Below are positions 37,459 through 46,325 of a stretch of DNA of 64,000 nt, one piece after another. Under the pieces are notes generated by a model, which was not told the DNA's origin, ran no database searches, and worked only from the letters and a program-made list of their open reading frames with translations. Source of the stretch: Amycolatopsis sp. EV170708-02-1 (GTDB taxonomy: Bacteria; Actinomycetota; Actinomycetes; Mycobacteriales; Pseudonocardiaceae). Positions within the stretch are counted from its first letter, which is position 1. Every line of letters begins with the position of its first letter. The position numbers were made by a program, and so were the translations under genes. Location: positions 3,596,001 through 3,660,000 of the forward strand of contig NZ_CP092497.1 in assembly GCF_022479115.1 (NCBI RefSeq), given 5' to 3'.

Positions 37459-38469
37459 GTGCATCTCGTGCTGCTCAACGCTCGACGTCGCCGGATCGCG
37501 TCCGTGCTGGCCCTGGTCGCCGCACTGGGCGTGCTCTCGGCCTGCGGTCAGAACCTCGGCAAGTCCAACTTCGCCCGCACCACCGTCGCCGCCGAACCCG
37601 GCTCCGGTTCCGGCTCGGTGCCCGACGGGGACATCAACGATCCGGCGGTCACCCCCGCGGTGCTGCGCACGATCGACCCGTGCGGGCTGGTGAGCAAGGA
37701 AGTGATGAGCGGCCTCGGCACGCCGGAGGAGCCGACGGCGAATCTCAGCTCGTTCGGCACCTGCCGGGCGAAGGCCGTGGACGCCGGCGGCAAGGCGCTC
37801 ACGGTCAGGGTCGAGATCGGCGCGTCGACCTACTCCTCGATCAACGGCGTCACCGTTTCGGCGGTCGACGGGCTGCCGCAGATCGAGCGGAAGGACAAGG
37901 ACGGGAAGAGCTGCGACGTCGGCATCATGACCCTGCGCAAGCCCGAGCGCGGGATCAGCTTCTCGGTCACCTACGACGGCGGCGACGCGTGCGCGACAGG
38001 CCGTGCGGTGGCCGCGAAGGCCGTGAAGAGCCTGCACGCGTCACCGGCGAAGTACCAGGCGGGCGCGGGCACGCTCACCGGGGTCGATCCGTGCACCGCC
38101 GCCGACAGCGCCGTCCTCAACGAGGTGGTGCCGCACGGCGCGACCACGCTGACCTCCTTCCACTCCTGCGACTGGACGCCGGGCTCCAACCCGAGGATCT
38201 CGATCGGCTTCCGCCGCGGCCTTCCGCCGGAGGAACGCGACGGGAACAAGAAGGTCGACCTCGACGGCGTCAGCGCGTACCAGAAGATCGGCAGCGGCAG
38301 CGACGCCGAGTGCAAGATCGAGTGGCAGCACAAGCCGTGGGCCGACGACGAGGTCGAGATCGCCAGCGTGATCTACAAGAACTACGACGAGAAGTCCGAC
38401 GAAGCGGCGTCGTGCGGCAAGGCCGTGAAGATCGCCAAATCGGTGATCTCCAAGCTGCCGAAGCCCTGA
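37459..38469 (+). CDS. lipoprotein with two DUF3558-like modules
   Basis: A 336-residue predicted lipoprotein. The signal peptide has basic NARRRR, a hydrophobic core and the lipobox VLSAC with Cys near residue 27. The mature part has two similar modules. One starts IDPCGLVSKEVMSGLG and contains SFGTCRAK; the other starts VDPCTAADSAVLNEVVP and contains SFHSCDW. The DPC...C pair is the pattern I associate with DUF3558 proteins, and a related double module is the outer part of the kinase at 59409. GTG 37459 has GAAGGG 11 bases upstream. Function unknown; surface exposure is likely. Confidence 0.75.
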   Translation: MHLVLLNARRRRIASVLALVAALGVLSACGQNLGKSNFARTTVAAEPGSGSGSVPDGDINDPAVTPAVLRTIDPCGLVSKEVMSGLGTPEEPTANLSSFGTCRAKAVDAGGKALTVRVEIGASTYSSINGVTVSAVDGLPQIERKDKDGKSCDVGIMTLRKPERGISFSVTYDGGDACATGRAVAAKAVKSLHASPAKYQAGAGTLTGVDPCTAADSAVLNEVVPHGATTLTSFHSCDWTPGSNPRISIGFRRGLPPEERDGNKKVDLDGVSAYQKIGSGSDAECKIEWQHKPWADDEVEIASVIYKNYDEKSDEAASCGKAVKIAKSVISKLPKP

Positions 38470-38538
38470 CGCTGGCGGCATCCGGCCGGGAGAGGTAGGA
38501 AGGGGACACCCCACCCGCCGACGTGCCGGAGGCCACCC

Positions 38539-39540
38539 TTGAAGAAGATCATCAACGACCCGAAGACGGTGGTCGCGGAATCGTTGCGCGGACTCGCCGC
38601 GGCGCACGCGGACGTCCTGCGCGTGGAGGACGACCCGGCGATCGTGGTGCGCGTGGACGCGCCACTGGACGGCAAGGTCGCGGTGATCTCCGGCGGCGGC
38701 TCGGGGCACGAACCACTGCACGGCGGCTTCGTCGGGCAGGGCATGCTCGCCGCCGCCGTCCCGGGCGCGGTGTTCACCTCGCCGACGCCGGACGCCGTGG
38801 AAGCCGCGGTCAAGGCCACCACCGGGGACGCGGGCGCGCTGCTGATCGTGAAGAACTACACCGGCGACGTGCTCAACTTCGAGACCGCCGGGGAACTCGC
38901 CGCCGCCGAAGGGCTGGACGTGCGCAGCGTGGTCATCGACGACGACGTCGCGGTCAAGGACTCCACCTACACCGCGGGCCGTCGCGGTGTCGGCGGCACG
39001 GTGCTGCTGGAGAAGATCACCGGTGCCGCCGCCGAACGGGGCGACACGCTCGACGCGGTGGAGGCTTTGGCGCGCAAGGTGATCGGTCAGGTGCGGTCGA
39101 TCGGTGTCGCGCTCACCGCGCCGACCGTGCCGCACGCGGGCGAGCCGAGTTTCGACCTCGCCGACGACGAGATCGAGTTCGGCATCGGCATCCACGGCGA
39201 GCCCGGTATCGAGCGGACCGCCGTGGTGACGGCCGACGAACTCGTCGCGCGCATGGTCGAAGCGGTGGTCACGGACCTGCCCTTCGCCGAGGGCGACAAG
39301 GTCCTGCTGTTCACGAACTCGATGGGCGGGACCCCGCTGGTCGAGCTGTACCTGGCCCACGGGATCGCCGAGCGGCTGCTGGCCGAGCGTGGGATCGTGG
39401 TCGAACGGCGGCTGGTGGGGCCGTACATCACCAGCCTCGAGATGCAGGGGATGAGCCTGACGTTGCTGAAACTGGACGACGAGCTGACCGAGTTGTGGGA
39501 CGCGCCGGTGAACACCCCGGCCCTGAGGTGGGGAGTCTGA
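38539..39540 (+). CDS. dhaK: dihydroxyacetone kinase subunit DhaK
   Basis: Binds dihydroxyacetone covalently through a histidine for phosphorylation by DhaL-ADP. The 333-residue protein has VISGGGSGHEPLHGGFVG near residue 50 (His56-type residue in GSGHEP) and GIGIHGEPGIER near 214, holding the substrate-linking His. TTG 38539 is used because GGAGG lies just upstream and the protein begins MKKIINDP like other DhaK. It overlaps dhaL by one base (TGATG). Confidence 0.95.
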   Translation: MKKIINDPKTVVAESLRGLAAAHADVLRVEDDPAIVVRVDAPLDGKVAVISGGGSGHEPLHGGFVGQGMLAAAVPGAVFTSPTPDAVEAAVKATTGDAGALLIVKNYTGDVLNFETAGELAAAEGLDVRSVVIDDDVAVKDSTYTAGRRGVGGTVLLEKITGAAAERGDTLDAVEALARKVIGQVRSIGVALTAPTVPHAGEPSFDLADDEIEFGIGIHGEPGIERTAVVTADELVARMVEAVVTDLPFAEGDKVLLFTNSMGGTPLVELYLAHGIAERLLAERGIVVERRLVGPYITSLEMQGMSLTLLKLDDELTELWDAPVNTPALRWGV

Positions 39541-40163
39541 TGGCCTGCACCGCCGAGACGCTCGCCGCCGCCTTGCGGGCGGCGGCCGCCGTGATCGCCG
39601 AGCACCGTGCCGAACTGGTCGACCTCGACCGCGCGATCGGCGACGCCGACCACGGCGAGAACATGGACCGGGGCTTCACCGCCATCGTGTCCGCTTTGGA
39701 CTCCGCCACGCCCGAGACTCCCGCCGCGGTCGCGAAGCTCGCCGCCACGACGCTGATCTCGAAGGTCGGCGGCGCGGCGGGCCCGTTGTACGGCACGGCT
39801 TTCCTGCGCGCGTCGGTGAAACTGGGCGACGCGGCCGAAGTGGACGGCGCGCTGCTGGTCGAGGCCCTGCGCGCGGCGCTCGAAGGAGTGCAGGCACGCG
39901 GCAAGGCCGTCGGGGGAGACGCGACCATGGTCGACGCCCTGATCCCCGCGGTCTCCGCCGCCGAGGAGGCCGCGGGCTCCGGCGTCGCGGAGATTCTGAC
40001 GGCGGCGGCGGACGCGGCGGACAAGGGTGCCGAGTCCACTGTGGACCTCGTGCCGCGCAAGGGACGGGCGTCGTACCTGGGCGAGCGGGCCAAGGGACAT
40101 ATGGATCCCGGCGCCCGTTCGACGGCGCTGCTGCTGCGCGCTTTCGCGGAGGCCGCCAAGTGA
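39540..40163 (+). CDS. dhaL: dihydroxyacetone kinase subunit DhaL
   Basis: Carries a permanently bound ADP that is phosphorylated by DhaM and passes phosphate to the substrate on DhaK. In the 207-residue protein the Mg-ADP motif is AIGDADHGENMDRGF (about 31-45), with GGAAGPLYGTAF and GDATMVDAL downstream. The first and last bases overlap the neighbours, so the three genes form one translational unit. Confidence 0.95.
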   Translation: MACTAETLAAALRAAAAVIAEHRAELVDLDRAIGDADHGENMDRGFTAIVSALDSATPETPAAVAKLAATTLISKVGGAAGPLYGTAFLRASVKLGDAAEVDGALLVEALRAALEGVQARGKAVGGDATMVDALIPAVSAAEEAAGSGVAEILTAAADAADKGAESTVDLVPRKGRASYLGERAKGHMDPGARSTALLLRAFAEAAK

Positions 40164-40834
40164 GCGTCGGAATCGTGCTCGTCTCCCACAGCGCCAAACT
40201 CGCCGAAGGGCTCGCGGAACTCGCCGCGCAGATGGCGCCGGACGTCACCATCGCGGCGGCGGGCGGCCTGGCCGACGGCGGGATCGGAACGGATTACGAC
40301 GAGGTCGTCGCCGCGACGCAGCGCGCCGATTCGGGATCGGGTGTCGTCCTGCTGTACGACCTCGGCAGCGCGCAGATGACCGCGGAACTGGCGGTCGAAT
40401 CGCTCGCCGACCCGTCGGCCGCGGTCGTCGTGGACGCGCCGCTGGTCGAGGGCTCGATCGCCGCCGCCGTCGCGGCGCAGGGCGGGGCGGACCGCAAGGC
40501 CGTCGCCGAAGCGGCCGCGTCGGCGGGCGCGCCCCCGGACCTGACGTTCGACGGAGGCGCGCAGGACGGCGAGAGCAGTGTCGAACTCACGCTGCGGAAC
40601 GACGTCGGGCTGCACGCGCGGCCCGCCGCTGTCCTGGTCCGCAGCATCGCGGGGCTGGACGCGCAGGTCACCGTGCGGCTGGGCGACGAGACCGCGGACG
40701 CCAACAGCGTGCTCGCGCTGATGGCGCTCGGCGCGCGCCAGGGCGACCGGATCGAGGTCCGCGCGAAGGGCGCGCAGGCCGACGAAGCGCTCACCAAGAT
40801 CAAGGACCTGGTGGACCAGAACTTCGGCGAGTGA
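40160..40834 (+). CDS. dhaM: dihydroxyacetone kinase phosphotransfer subunit DhaM with HPr domain
   Basis: Two-domain phosphocarrier of 224 residues. The N-terminal EIIA-mannose-like domain has its active His10 in GIVLVSHSAK. The C-terminal HPr domain (about 138-224) has the active His in VGLHARPAAVLV and a Ser in SVLALMALGA at the regulatory place. There is no EI domain, so phosphate must come from the general PTS enzyme I and PEP. GTG 40160 overlaps dhaL by 4 bp. The stop TGA is the beginning of a family C repeat. Confidence 0.92.
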   Translation: MSVGIVLVSHSAKLAEGLAELAAQMAPDVTIAAAGGLADGGIGTDYDEVVAATQRADSGSGVVLLYDLGSAQMTAELAVESLADPSAAVVVDAPLVEGSIAAAVAAQGGADRKAVAEAAASAGAPPDLTFDGGAQDGESSVELTLRNDVGLHARPAAVLVRSIAGLDAQVTVRLGDETADANSVLALMALGARQGDRIEVRAKGAQADEALTKIKDLVDQNFGE

Positions 40835-40915
40835 GCTGAAGGACGCTTTCCCCTCATCTCGCGCGGTGAAGGGCGCTTTCCCTGCGTCACATGCGGAGAA
40901 AGCGTCCTTCAGCTC
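40833..40915. repeat. palindromic repeat, family C copy 2, compound
   Basis: Outer arms of 18 bp (40833-40850, 40898-40915), beginning GAGCTGAAGGACGCTTTC, are perfectly complementary. The loop holds a third, diverged unit GTGAAGGGCGCTTTCCC in the same direction as the left arm. The dhaM stop overlaps the first two bases. Confidence 0.85.
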
Positions 40916-41025
40916 TCTTACGCGAGTGACACTTACTCGATTCGGAGGGTGACAGCCGCTGCTTTCCGCGCCCCGGCATGGCACGATCGGAGAAACTACC
41001 AGCGAGTAACCTCCGGAGGCCGGTT

Positions 41026-42801
41026 GTGGCGCGGGAAATCTCGAGTGTGGGAGTCATCGGTCTCGGCACCATGGGTGCCGGGATCGCCGAGGTGCTCGCG
41101 CGGAGCGGCGTGTCGGTGGTCGCGGTGGAGATCGACGACGACGGCGTCCACCGCGGCCGGGGTCATCTGGAGCATTCGACCGAACGGGCGGTGTCCGGCG
41201 GCAAGCTCGACGCCGACGGCCGGAGCGCTCTCCTGGACCGGATCCGGTACACCACGTCGTTGGCGGAATTGTCCGATGTGGACCTGGTGATCGAGGCGAT
41301 CCCGGAGAACCTCGAAGCGAAATCCGACGTGTTCGCGCAGCTGGACAAGATCACCGGCCCGGACACGATCTTCGTCTCGAACACCTCCTCGCTGTCGATC
41401 ACCGAGATCGGCGTGCACACCGCGCGGCCGGGCAAGGTCGTCGGGATGCACTTCTTCAACCCGGCGCCGATCCTCAAGCTGGTCGAGGTCGTCCGCACCG
41501 TCGTCACCGAACCCGACGTGGTCACCGACGTGGTCGCGTTCGCCGAACGGCTCGGCAAGACCCCGGTGGTGATCGGCGACCGCGCCGGGTTCATCGCCAA
41601 CGCCCTGCTCTTCGGGTATCTCAACCACGCCGTGCGGATGTACGAGCAGCGCTACGCCACCCGCGAGGATCTCGACGCGGCGATGCGGTTCGGCTGTGGA
41701 TATCCCATGGGGCCCTTGGCTTTGCTCGACCTCATCGGGCTGGACACCGCGTACGAGATCCTCGACACGATGTACCACCAGTCGCGCAACCGCCTGCACG
41801 CGCCGGCCCCGCTGCTGAAGCAGATGATCACCGCCGGGCTGCTCGGCCGGAAGACAGGTCAGGGTTTCTACACCTACGACGAGCCCGATTCACCGACGGT
41901 GACCGACGCGGTCACAGTGTCCAATTCGGACACCGCGGCGGCTCGCGAGGTGCGCAAGGTCGGCGTCGTCGGGACCGGGACCATGGCGACGGGCATCGTC
42001 GAGGTGTTCGCGAAACGCGGCTACGAGGTCATCCTGCGGGCCCGGAGCGCGGAAAAGGCCGCGGCATCGGTCGCGCGGGTGAAGAAGTCGCTGGACAAGG
42101 CCGTCGTCAAGGGCAGGCTGTCCGAGGAGGACGCCGCCGCCGCGCTCGGCCGGATCTCGCCGGCGGTGGAGTTCGAGGAACTGGCCGACGTCGACCTCGT
42201 CGTCGAGGCGGTGGCCGAAGACCTGGCCGTGAAGCAGGCCGTCTTCGCCGCGCTCGACGACGTCGTGAAGCCGGGCGCGGTCCTGGCGACGACCACGTCC
42301 TCGCTGCCGGTCATCGAATGCGCGGCCGCCACCTCGCGGCCTTCCGACGTGGTCGGCGTGCACTTCTTCAACCCGGCGCCGGTGATGAAACTCGTCGAGG
42401 TCGTCTCCACCATCGCGACCGCTCCCGACGTGATCGCGACCGTCGACGCCGTCTGCGCGGCCGTGGGCAAGCACCCCGTGCACTGTGGGGACCGGGCCGG
42501 GTTCATCGTGAACGCGCTGCTGTTCCCGTACCTGAACGACGCGGTGAAGATGCTCGAGGCGCACTACGCGGAGGCCGACGACATCGACACCGCGATGAAG
42601 GTCGGCTGCGGGCTGCCGATGGGTCCCTTCGAACTGCTCGACGTCGTCGGGCTGGACGTTTCGCTGGCGATCCAGCGGACGCTGTACAACGAATTCCGGG
42701 AAGAGGGCTTCGCGCCCGCGCCGCTGCTGGAGCACCTGGTGACCGCCGGACGGCTGGGCCGGAAGACGGGGAAGGGTTTCAAGGACTACTCGGCGCGGTA
42801 A
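41026..42801 (+). CDS. double 3-hydroxyacyl-CoA dehydrogenase (two fused HAD modules)
   Basis: A 591-residue protein with two complete 3-hydroxybutyryl-CoA dehydrogenase-like modules, at about 1-285 and 310-591. Module 1 has GVIGLGTMGAGIAEV and the acidic VVAVEIDDDG after the second strand, as in NAD enzymes. Module 2 has GVVGTGTMATGIVEV and the basic EVILRARSAEKA, which suggests NADP. Both keep the active-site HFFNPAP segment and the C-terminal GCG(Y/L)PMGP motif. GTG 41026 follows CCGGAGG. It probably serves beta-oxidation or C4 acyl-CoA interconversion. Confidence 0.85.
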   Translation: MAREISSVGVIGLGTMGAGIAEVLARSGVSVVAVEIDDDGVHRGRGHLEHSTERAVSGGKLDADGRSALLDRIRYTTSLAELSDVDLVIEAIPENLEAKSDVFAQLDKITGPDTIFVSNTSSLSITEIGVHTARPGKVVGMHFFNPAPILKLVEVVRTVVTEPDVVTDVVAFAERLGKTPVVIGDRAGFIANALLFGYLNHAVRMYEQRYATREDLDAAMRFGCGYPMGPLALLDLIGLDTAYEILDTMYHQSRNRLHAPAPLLKQMITAGLLGRKTGQGFYTYDEPDSPTVTDAVTVSNSDTAAAREVRKVGVVGTGTMATGIVEVFAKRGYEVILRARSAEKAAASVARVKKSLDKAVVKGRLSEEDAAAALGRISPAVEFEELADVDLVVEAVAEDLAVKQAVFAALDDVVKPGAVLATTTSSLPVIECAAATSRPSDVVGVHFFNPAPVMKLVEVVSTIATAPDVIATVDAVCAAVGKHPVHCGDRAGFIVNALLFPYLNDAVKMLEAHYAEADDIDTAMKVGCGLPMGPFELLDVVGLDVSLAIQRTLYNEFREEGFAPAPLLEHLVTAGRLGRKTGKGFKDYSAR

Positions 42802-42811
42802 CTTGGGTGCC

Positions 42812-43177
42812 ATGCCGGTTTCCTCGGGGGTCAGGAAACGGATCAAGGAACTCCTCGATCCGGACGACGAGATCCACTATGTGTTCCCGGCGGACGTCTT
42901 CGGCAGCACCAACCCCAGTGTGTTCTTCGCGGTGACCCGCGCGACGATCACGATCCTGACCACCGGGTACCTGAGCCGGAAGATGCCGAAACGCGTCGTC
43001 GCGACGACGACGCGAAACCATCGGATCGGGCCGGTCGACACCTCGACCGTCCCGTGGTTCAAGTTCAACGGCGTCGACTACGAGATCGACGACGAGTACA
43101 TCGCCGTCGTGCACGCCGCCGACGCGGAGATCATGCGGGACGGGGCAAAGCCTGAAGATCCGCTGCCGGACCTCTAA
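42812..43177 (+). CDS. hypothetical protein, 121 aa, PH-like
   Basis: A small soluble protein of unknown function. The middle part, FFAVTRATITILTTGYLSRK followed by TRNHRIGPVD, has the alternating beta pattern of small PH-type folds. ATG 42812 has a -10-like TAACTT (42799-42804) ending 7 bases upstream, formed partly by the stop codon of the dehydrogenase gene, so it may be leaderless. Confidence 0.6.
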   Translation: MPVSSGVRKRIKELLDPDDEIHYVFPADVFGSTNPSVFFAVTRATITILTTGYLSRKMPKRVVATTTRNHRIGPVDTSTVPWFKFNGVDYEIDDEYIAVVHAADAEIMRDGAKPEDPLPDL

Positions 43178-43187
43178 GCTCCCGGGA

Positions 43188-44021
43188 GTGCGTCAGCTCA
43201 CCTACGACGGGGTGCCCATCCCCGGTCTGAACGACCTGGTCCGGACGGCCATCCGGCTGCACCCCGCGCCGGGACTGCCTCGTCCGGACGAAAGCCACTT
43301 CGGCGGCCCGCTGCTCTGGCCGTCGGACGAGCCCTGGCCGGAGTGCCCGGTGACCTGGCCGCCGGACCCCGACGCGTCCGACGACGCGTGGCCGGGCGGG
43401 CATCCGCTCGACGAACCGGTCCCGGCGATGGTCGGCGCGGCGCAGTTCTTCCGCGACGACTTCCCGGAGCAGCCGTTCCCGGAGGGCACCGACGTCCTGC
43501 AGATCCTGTTCTGCCCCCTGGAGCACGACAACCCGTACCACCGCGGCCCTGCGGTCCGGCTGGTGTGGCGCGACTCCGGCGAGGTGGGGGACATCGCGGA
43601 CCCGCCGCCCGCCCCCGAAGACGCCGAAGACGCCTACCTGCCGGAACCCTGCGTCTTCGAGCCGTGCTCGATCGACGAGCTGCCCCGGCTCTGCGACTTC
43701 CCGCCGGAGACCCGCGCCGCGCTCGGCATCCCCGAAGGCGCGAGCGAAGACCCGGAGGGCTGGCCCGAGCTGGACCACTACGCGAAGATCGGCGGCTGGA
43801 CGGCCTGGCACGCGGCCGGTCGCGTCGATCTGGGCTGCCGGGAGTGCGGCGCCGAGCTGAGACAGACGATCGCGCTGGCCACGGAGGAACACGAGGTCGG
43901 CTGTGGCTGCGGGGTCGACGAGGACGGACCGGCGGGCTGGGCTTTCGGCGACCGGGGAGTGCTGAACATCTTCACCTGCCCCACCGATCCGCGGCATCCG
44001 TTCAAGGTCCGCATCGCCTGA
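43188..44021 (+). CDS. YwqG-like (DUF1963) protein
   Basis: A 277-residue soluble, acidic protein. HFGGPLLWPSDEPWPECP and the later MVGAAQFF and VLQILFCPL follow the YwqG/DUF1963 pattern (GG-x-P-x2-W-P, then A-Q-x-F). Near the C-terminus CRECG and GCGCG could bind zinc. The function of this family is not known. GTG 43188 has CCGGGAG upstream. Its stop is directly adjacent to the stop of the convergent Lrp gene, with no base between. Confidence 0.7.
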   Translation: MRQLTYDGVPIPGLNDLVRTAIRLHPAPGLPRPDESHFGGPLLWPSDEPWPECPVTWPPDPDASDDAWPGGHPLDEPVPAMVGAAQFFRDDFPEQPFPEGTDVLQILFCPLEHDNPYHRGPAVRLVWRDSGEVGDIADPPPAPEDAEDAYLPEPCVFEPCSIDELPRLCDFPPETRAALGIPEGASEDPEGWPELDHYAKIGGWTAWHAAGRVDLGCRECGAELRQTIALATEEHEVGCGCGVDEDGPAGWAFGDRGVLNIFTCPTDPRHPFKVRIA

Positions 44022-44495
44022 TCAGCCGGGTGGTAGCAAAGGTCCCCCGCTCCAGTGCTGGAAGACGAGGTTCGTGTGCACCCGGGCGACCTCGTCGCGG
44101 GCGGTCAGTTCGTCGAGCACCAGCCGTTGCAGCTCGGTCGCCGAAGCGGTGGCGACATGCGCGAGGAAGTCGTCCGGGCCGGTCAGGTGGTAGACGGCGC
44201 GGACCTCGGGCAGCGCGAGCAGATGCTCGACGAACGAGTCGACCAGCGCTCGCCGGTGCGGGCGGACCTGGACGAACAGGAGCGCTTCGAGCGGGCGGCC
44301 GAGTTTGGCCGCGTCCACCTCGGCGCGCTGGCCGATGATCACCCCGAGCTCGCGCAGCCGGTTGACGCGGTCGAGACAGGTCGAGGGCGCGACGCCGACC
44401 TCGGCCGCCAGATCCTTGTTCGAGATCCGGGCGTCGTTCTGCAAGAGCCGCAGAATTCGAAGATCAACCGTGCTCAGTTCGACAGAATCCGCCAT
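44022..44495 (-). CDS. Lrp/AsnC family regulator
   Basis: A 157-residue regulator. The N-terminal HTH includes VDLRILRLLQNDARISNKDL and VAPSTCLDRV; the C-terminal RAM domain (about 70-150) binds amino acids and forms octamers in the family. ATG 44495 has TATCAT ending 6 bases upstream on its strand and no ribosome site, so leaderless. It diverges from the PLP enzyme gene with 59 bp between, and probably controls it in response to a sulfur or branched amino acid. Confidence 0.9.
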   Translation of the reverse strand: MADSVELSTVDLRILRLLQNDARISNKDLAAEVGVAPSTCLDRVNRLRELGVIIGQRAEVDAAKLGRPLEALLFVQVRPHRRALVDSFVEHLLALPEVRAVYHLTGPDDFLAHVATASATELQRLVLDELTARDEVARVHTNLVFQHWSGGPLLPPG

Positions 44496-44554
44496 CGGCG
44501 AATGATATCCGAGCATATTGCGGCAGGTCCGGAGAAAATCGCACCATCTGGCGT

Positions 44555-45673
44555 ATGACCGCAACGCTGCGCACCCGAGCCGTCCACGCCGGCCGTGACG
44601 ATCTCACGGACCTCGGCGTCCACGCCGCTCCGCTCGACCTGTCCACGACCTACCCGTCGCGGGACAGCGTCGAGGAGGCGGGCCGCATCGACGAATTCGC
44701 CGCCACGGGCTCGCTGTCCGGGCTCCCGGTCTACGGGCGCCTGAGCAACCCGACCGTCGAGCGTTTCGAGAAGGCGCTGGCCGAACTCGAAGGGTTCGAA
44801 GACGCCGTCGCGTTCGCCACCGGCATGGCCGCGGTATCGGCCTCGCTGCTCGCCGCGGTGGCGCAGGGCAAGCGGCATATCGTCGCCGTCCGACCGGTCT
44901 ACGGCTGCACCGACCACATGCTCACGTCCGGGCTGCTCGGCACCGAGGTGACCTGGGCCGATCCGGAAAGCGTGGCCTCGGAGCTGCGCCCCGACACCGG
45001 GCTGGTGCTGCTCGAAACGCCCGCGAACCCGACCCTGCGCGAGGTCGACATCGCCGAGATCGTGCGTGCCGCGGGCGAGGTCCCGGTGCTGGTCGACAAC
45101 ACCTTCGCGACTCCGGTGCTCCAGCGGCCGGGACGGCACGGCGCCCGGTTCGTCCTGCACAGCGCCACCAAGTTCCTCGGCGGACACGGCGACGTCATGG
45201 GCGGCATCGTGGCTTGCGACGCCGAAGACGCGGGGATGTTGCGACAGATCCGCTTCGCCACCGGAGGCGTGCTGCACCCGCTTGCCGGATACATGCTGCT
45301 TCGCGGCCTCTCGACCCTTCCGCTGCGCGTCAACGCCGCGTCCGCGACGGCCGCCGAACTCGTCGAGCGGCTTCGCGGCCACGCGAACGTGAGCGCCGTG
45401 CACTACCCGGCCGTCGGTGGCCCGCTGATCGCGTTCGAGGTCGACGGCGATCCGCACGCGCTCATCGGCGCGGTCCGGCTGATCACCCCGGCCGTCAGCC
45501 TCGGCAGCGTGGACTCGCTCATCCAGCATCCCGCCTCGATCAGCCACCGGATCGTCGCCGAGGACGACCGGCGCGGCGCGGGGGTCACCGACCGGCTGAT
45601 CCGCATGTCGGTGGGGCTGGAGGACGTCGAGGACCTGTGGCACGACCTGGATCAGGCACTCAAGGCGTGCTGA
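44555..45673 (+). CDS. PLP-dependent trans-sulfuration enzyme (Cys/Met metabolism family)
   Basis: A 372-residue fold-type I PLP enzyme. The PLP lysine lies in LHSATKFLGGHGDVMGG (about residue 208), the Asp binding the pyridine nitrogen in VLVDNTFATP, and the phosphate site in FATGMAAVSA. Members act as cystathionine gamma-lyase, gamma-synthase or methionine gamma-lyase; the sequence alone does not decide. It is on the short side for the family. The divergent Lrp gene is typical of amino-acid-inducible lyases. ATG 44555, no clear ribosome site. Confidence 0.85.
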   Translation: MTATLRTRAVHAGRDDLTDLGVHAAPLDLSTTYPSRDSVEEAGRIDEFAATGSLSGLPVYGRLSNPTVERFEKALAELEGFEDAVAFATGMAAVSASLLAAVAQGKRHIVAVRPVYGCTDHMLTSGLLGTEVTWADPESVASELRPDTGLVLLETPANPTLREVDIAEIVRAAGEVPVLVDNTFATPVLQRPGRHGARFVLHSATKFLGGHGDVMGGIVACDAEDAGMLRQIRFATGGVLHPLAGYMLLRGLSTLPLRVNAASATAAELVERLRGHANVSAVHYPAVGGPLIAFEVDGDPHALIGAVRLITPAVSLGSVDSLIQHPASISHRIVAEDDRRGAGVTDRLIRMSVGLEDVEDLWHDLDQALKAC

Positions 45674-45683
45674 GTTCCTGTTG

Positions 45684-45798
45684 GTGAACCCGCGTCCGCG
45701 ATCGACGTCGGCAGGGCGCCGCCTGGTTGTCCACCTCACGGACGTGGATAAGGCGCCCTGCCACCGCGATAGCGGGGCCTTCGGCCGGGCGGGTTCAC
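45684..45798. repeat. nested long inverted repeat
   Basis: Outer arms GTGAACCCGC (45684-45693) and GCGGGTTCAC (45789-45798) enclose inner arms GGCAGGGCGCC (45710-45720) and GGCGCCCTGCC (45752-45762). A small third dyad GTCC/GGAC lies at the centre. It starts 10 bp after the PLP enzyme stop and is unlike families A-E. A terminator or mobile remnant are both possible. The rest of the gap to 45907 shows only a -10-like TAACCT (45896-45901). Confidence 0.7.
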
Positions 45799-45907
45799 GC
45801 GTCTGGTCACTTTCCGGATGGATCTCAGCTCCGCCGACAGGCTCTGAGTTCTGCGATCGTCATCACCGGGATGTCGACAAATCGTCCGGCCTGGTTAACC
45901 TGGTCGG

Positions 45908-46291
45908 GTGAAAGATCTGGTCTCGTCCTGGGTGGAATCTTCGGCTCGTAGCACGCTTTCCCGGCTGCACCAGCAGATCGGGGTGGCCGGGCTCGCCGCC
46001 GCGGCGGCCGTGCCCGGGCTGTCGGCCGTCTTCGATCAGCACTCCGCCGCGGTGCGGGACATCCTCGCGGTCGGGGTCGAAGGCTCGGCGGCGGTCGCGG
46101 GGGTCGTCCTCCTCGCCGGCTACACGCGCGGGCTGCTTGACGAGGCGAAGGCCAAGGGCTGGACGCTGCGGGCTCCGGCCGATCTGACCGCGTGGACCAC
46201 CAGCGACTGGCTGACCGCGCGGCTGGTCGGCGTGTGTTCGCTGGCCGCCTCGATGGACGACCGGCGGACCCAGCCGACCGGGAACGGGTAG
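45908..46291 (+). CDS. small hypothetical protein, 127 aa
   Basis: An alanine-rich protein whose middle (IGVAGLAAAAAVPGLSAVFDQ) is hydrophobic but broken by Pro and Gly. From memory it resembles short actinobacterial DUF6401-type proteins, unverified. The C-terminal part (LTAWTTSDWLTARL) is hydrophilic. GTG 45908 has TAACCT ending 6 bases upstream, suggesting a leaderless message. No function can be given. Confidence 0.6.
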   Translation: MKDLVSSWVESSARSTLSRLHQQIGVAGLAAAAAVPGLSAVFDQHSAAVRDILAVGVEGSAAVAGVVLLAGYTRGLLDEAKAKGWTLRAPADLTAWTTSDWLTARLVGVCSLAASMDDRRTQPTGNG

Positions 46292-46325
46292 GGCGGCCGG
46301 ACGCCCCACCCGCTCCCGTGGAAGG

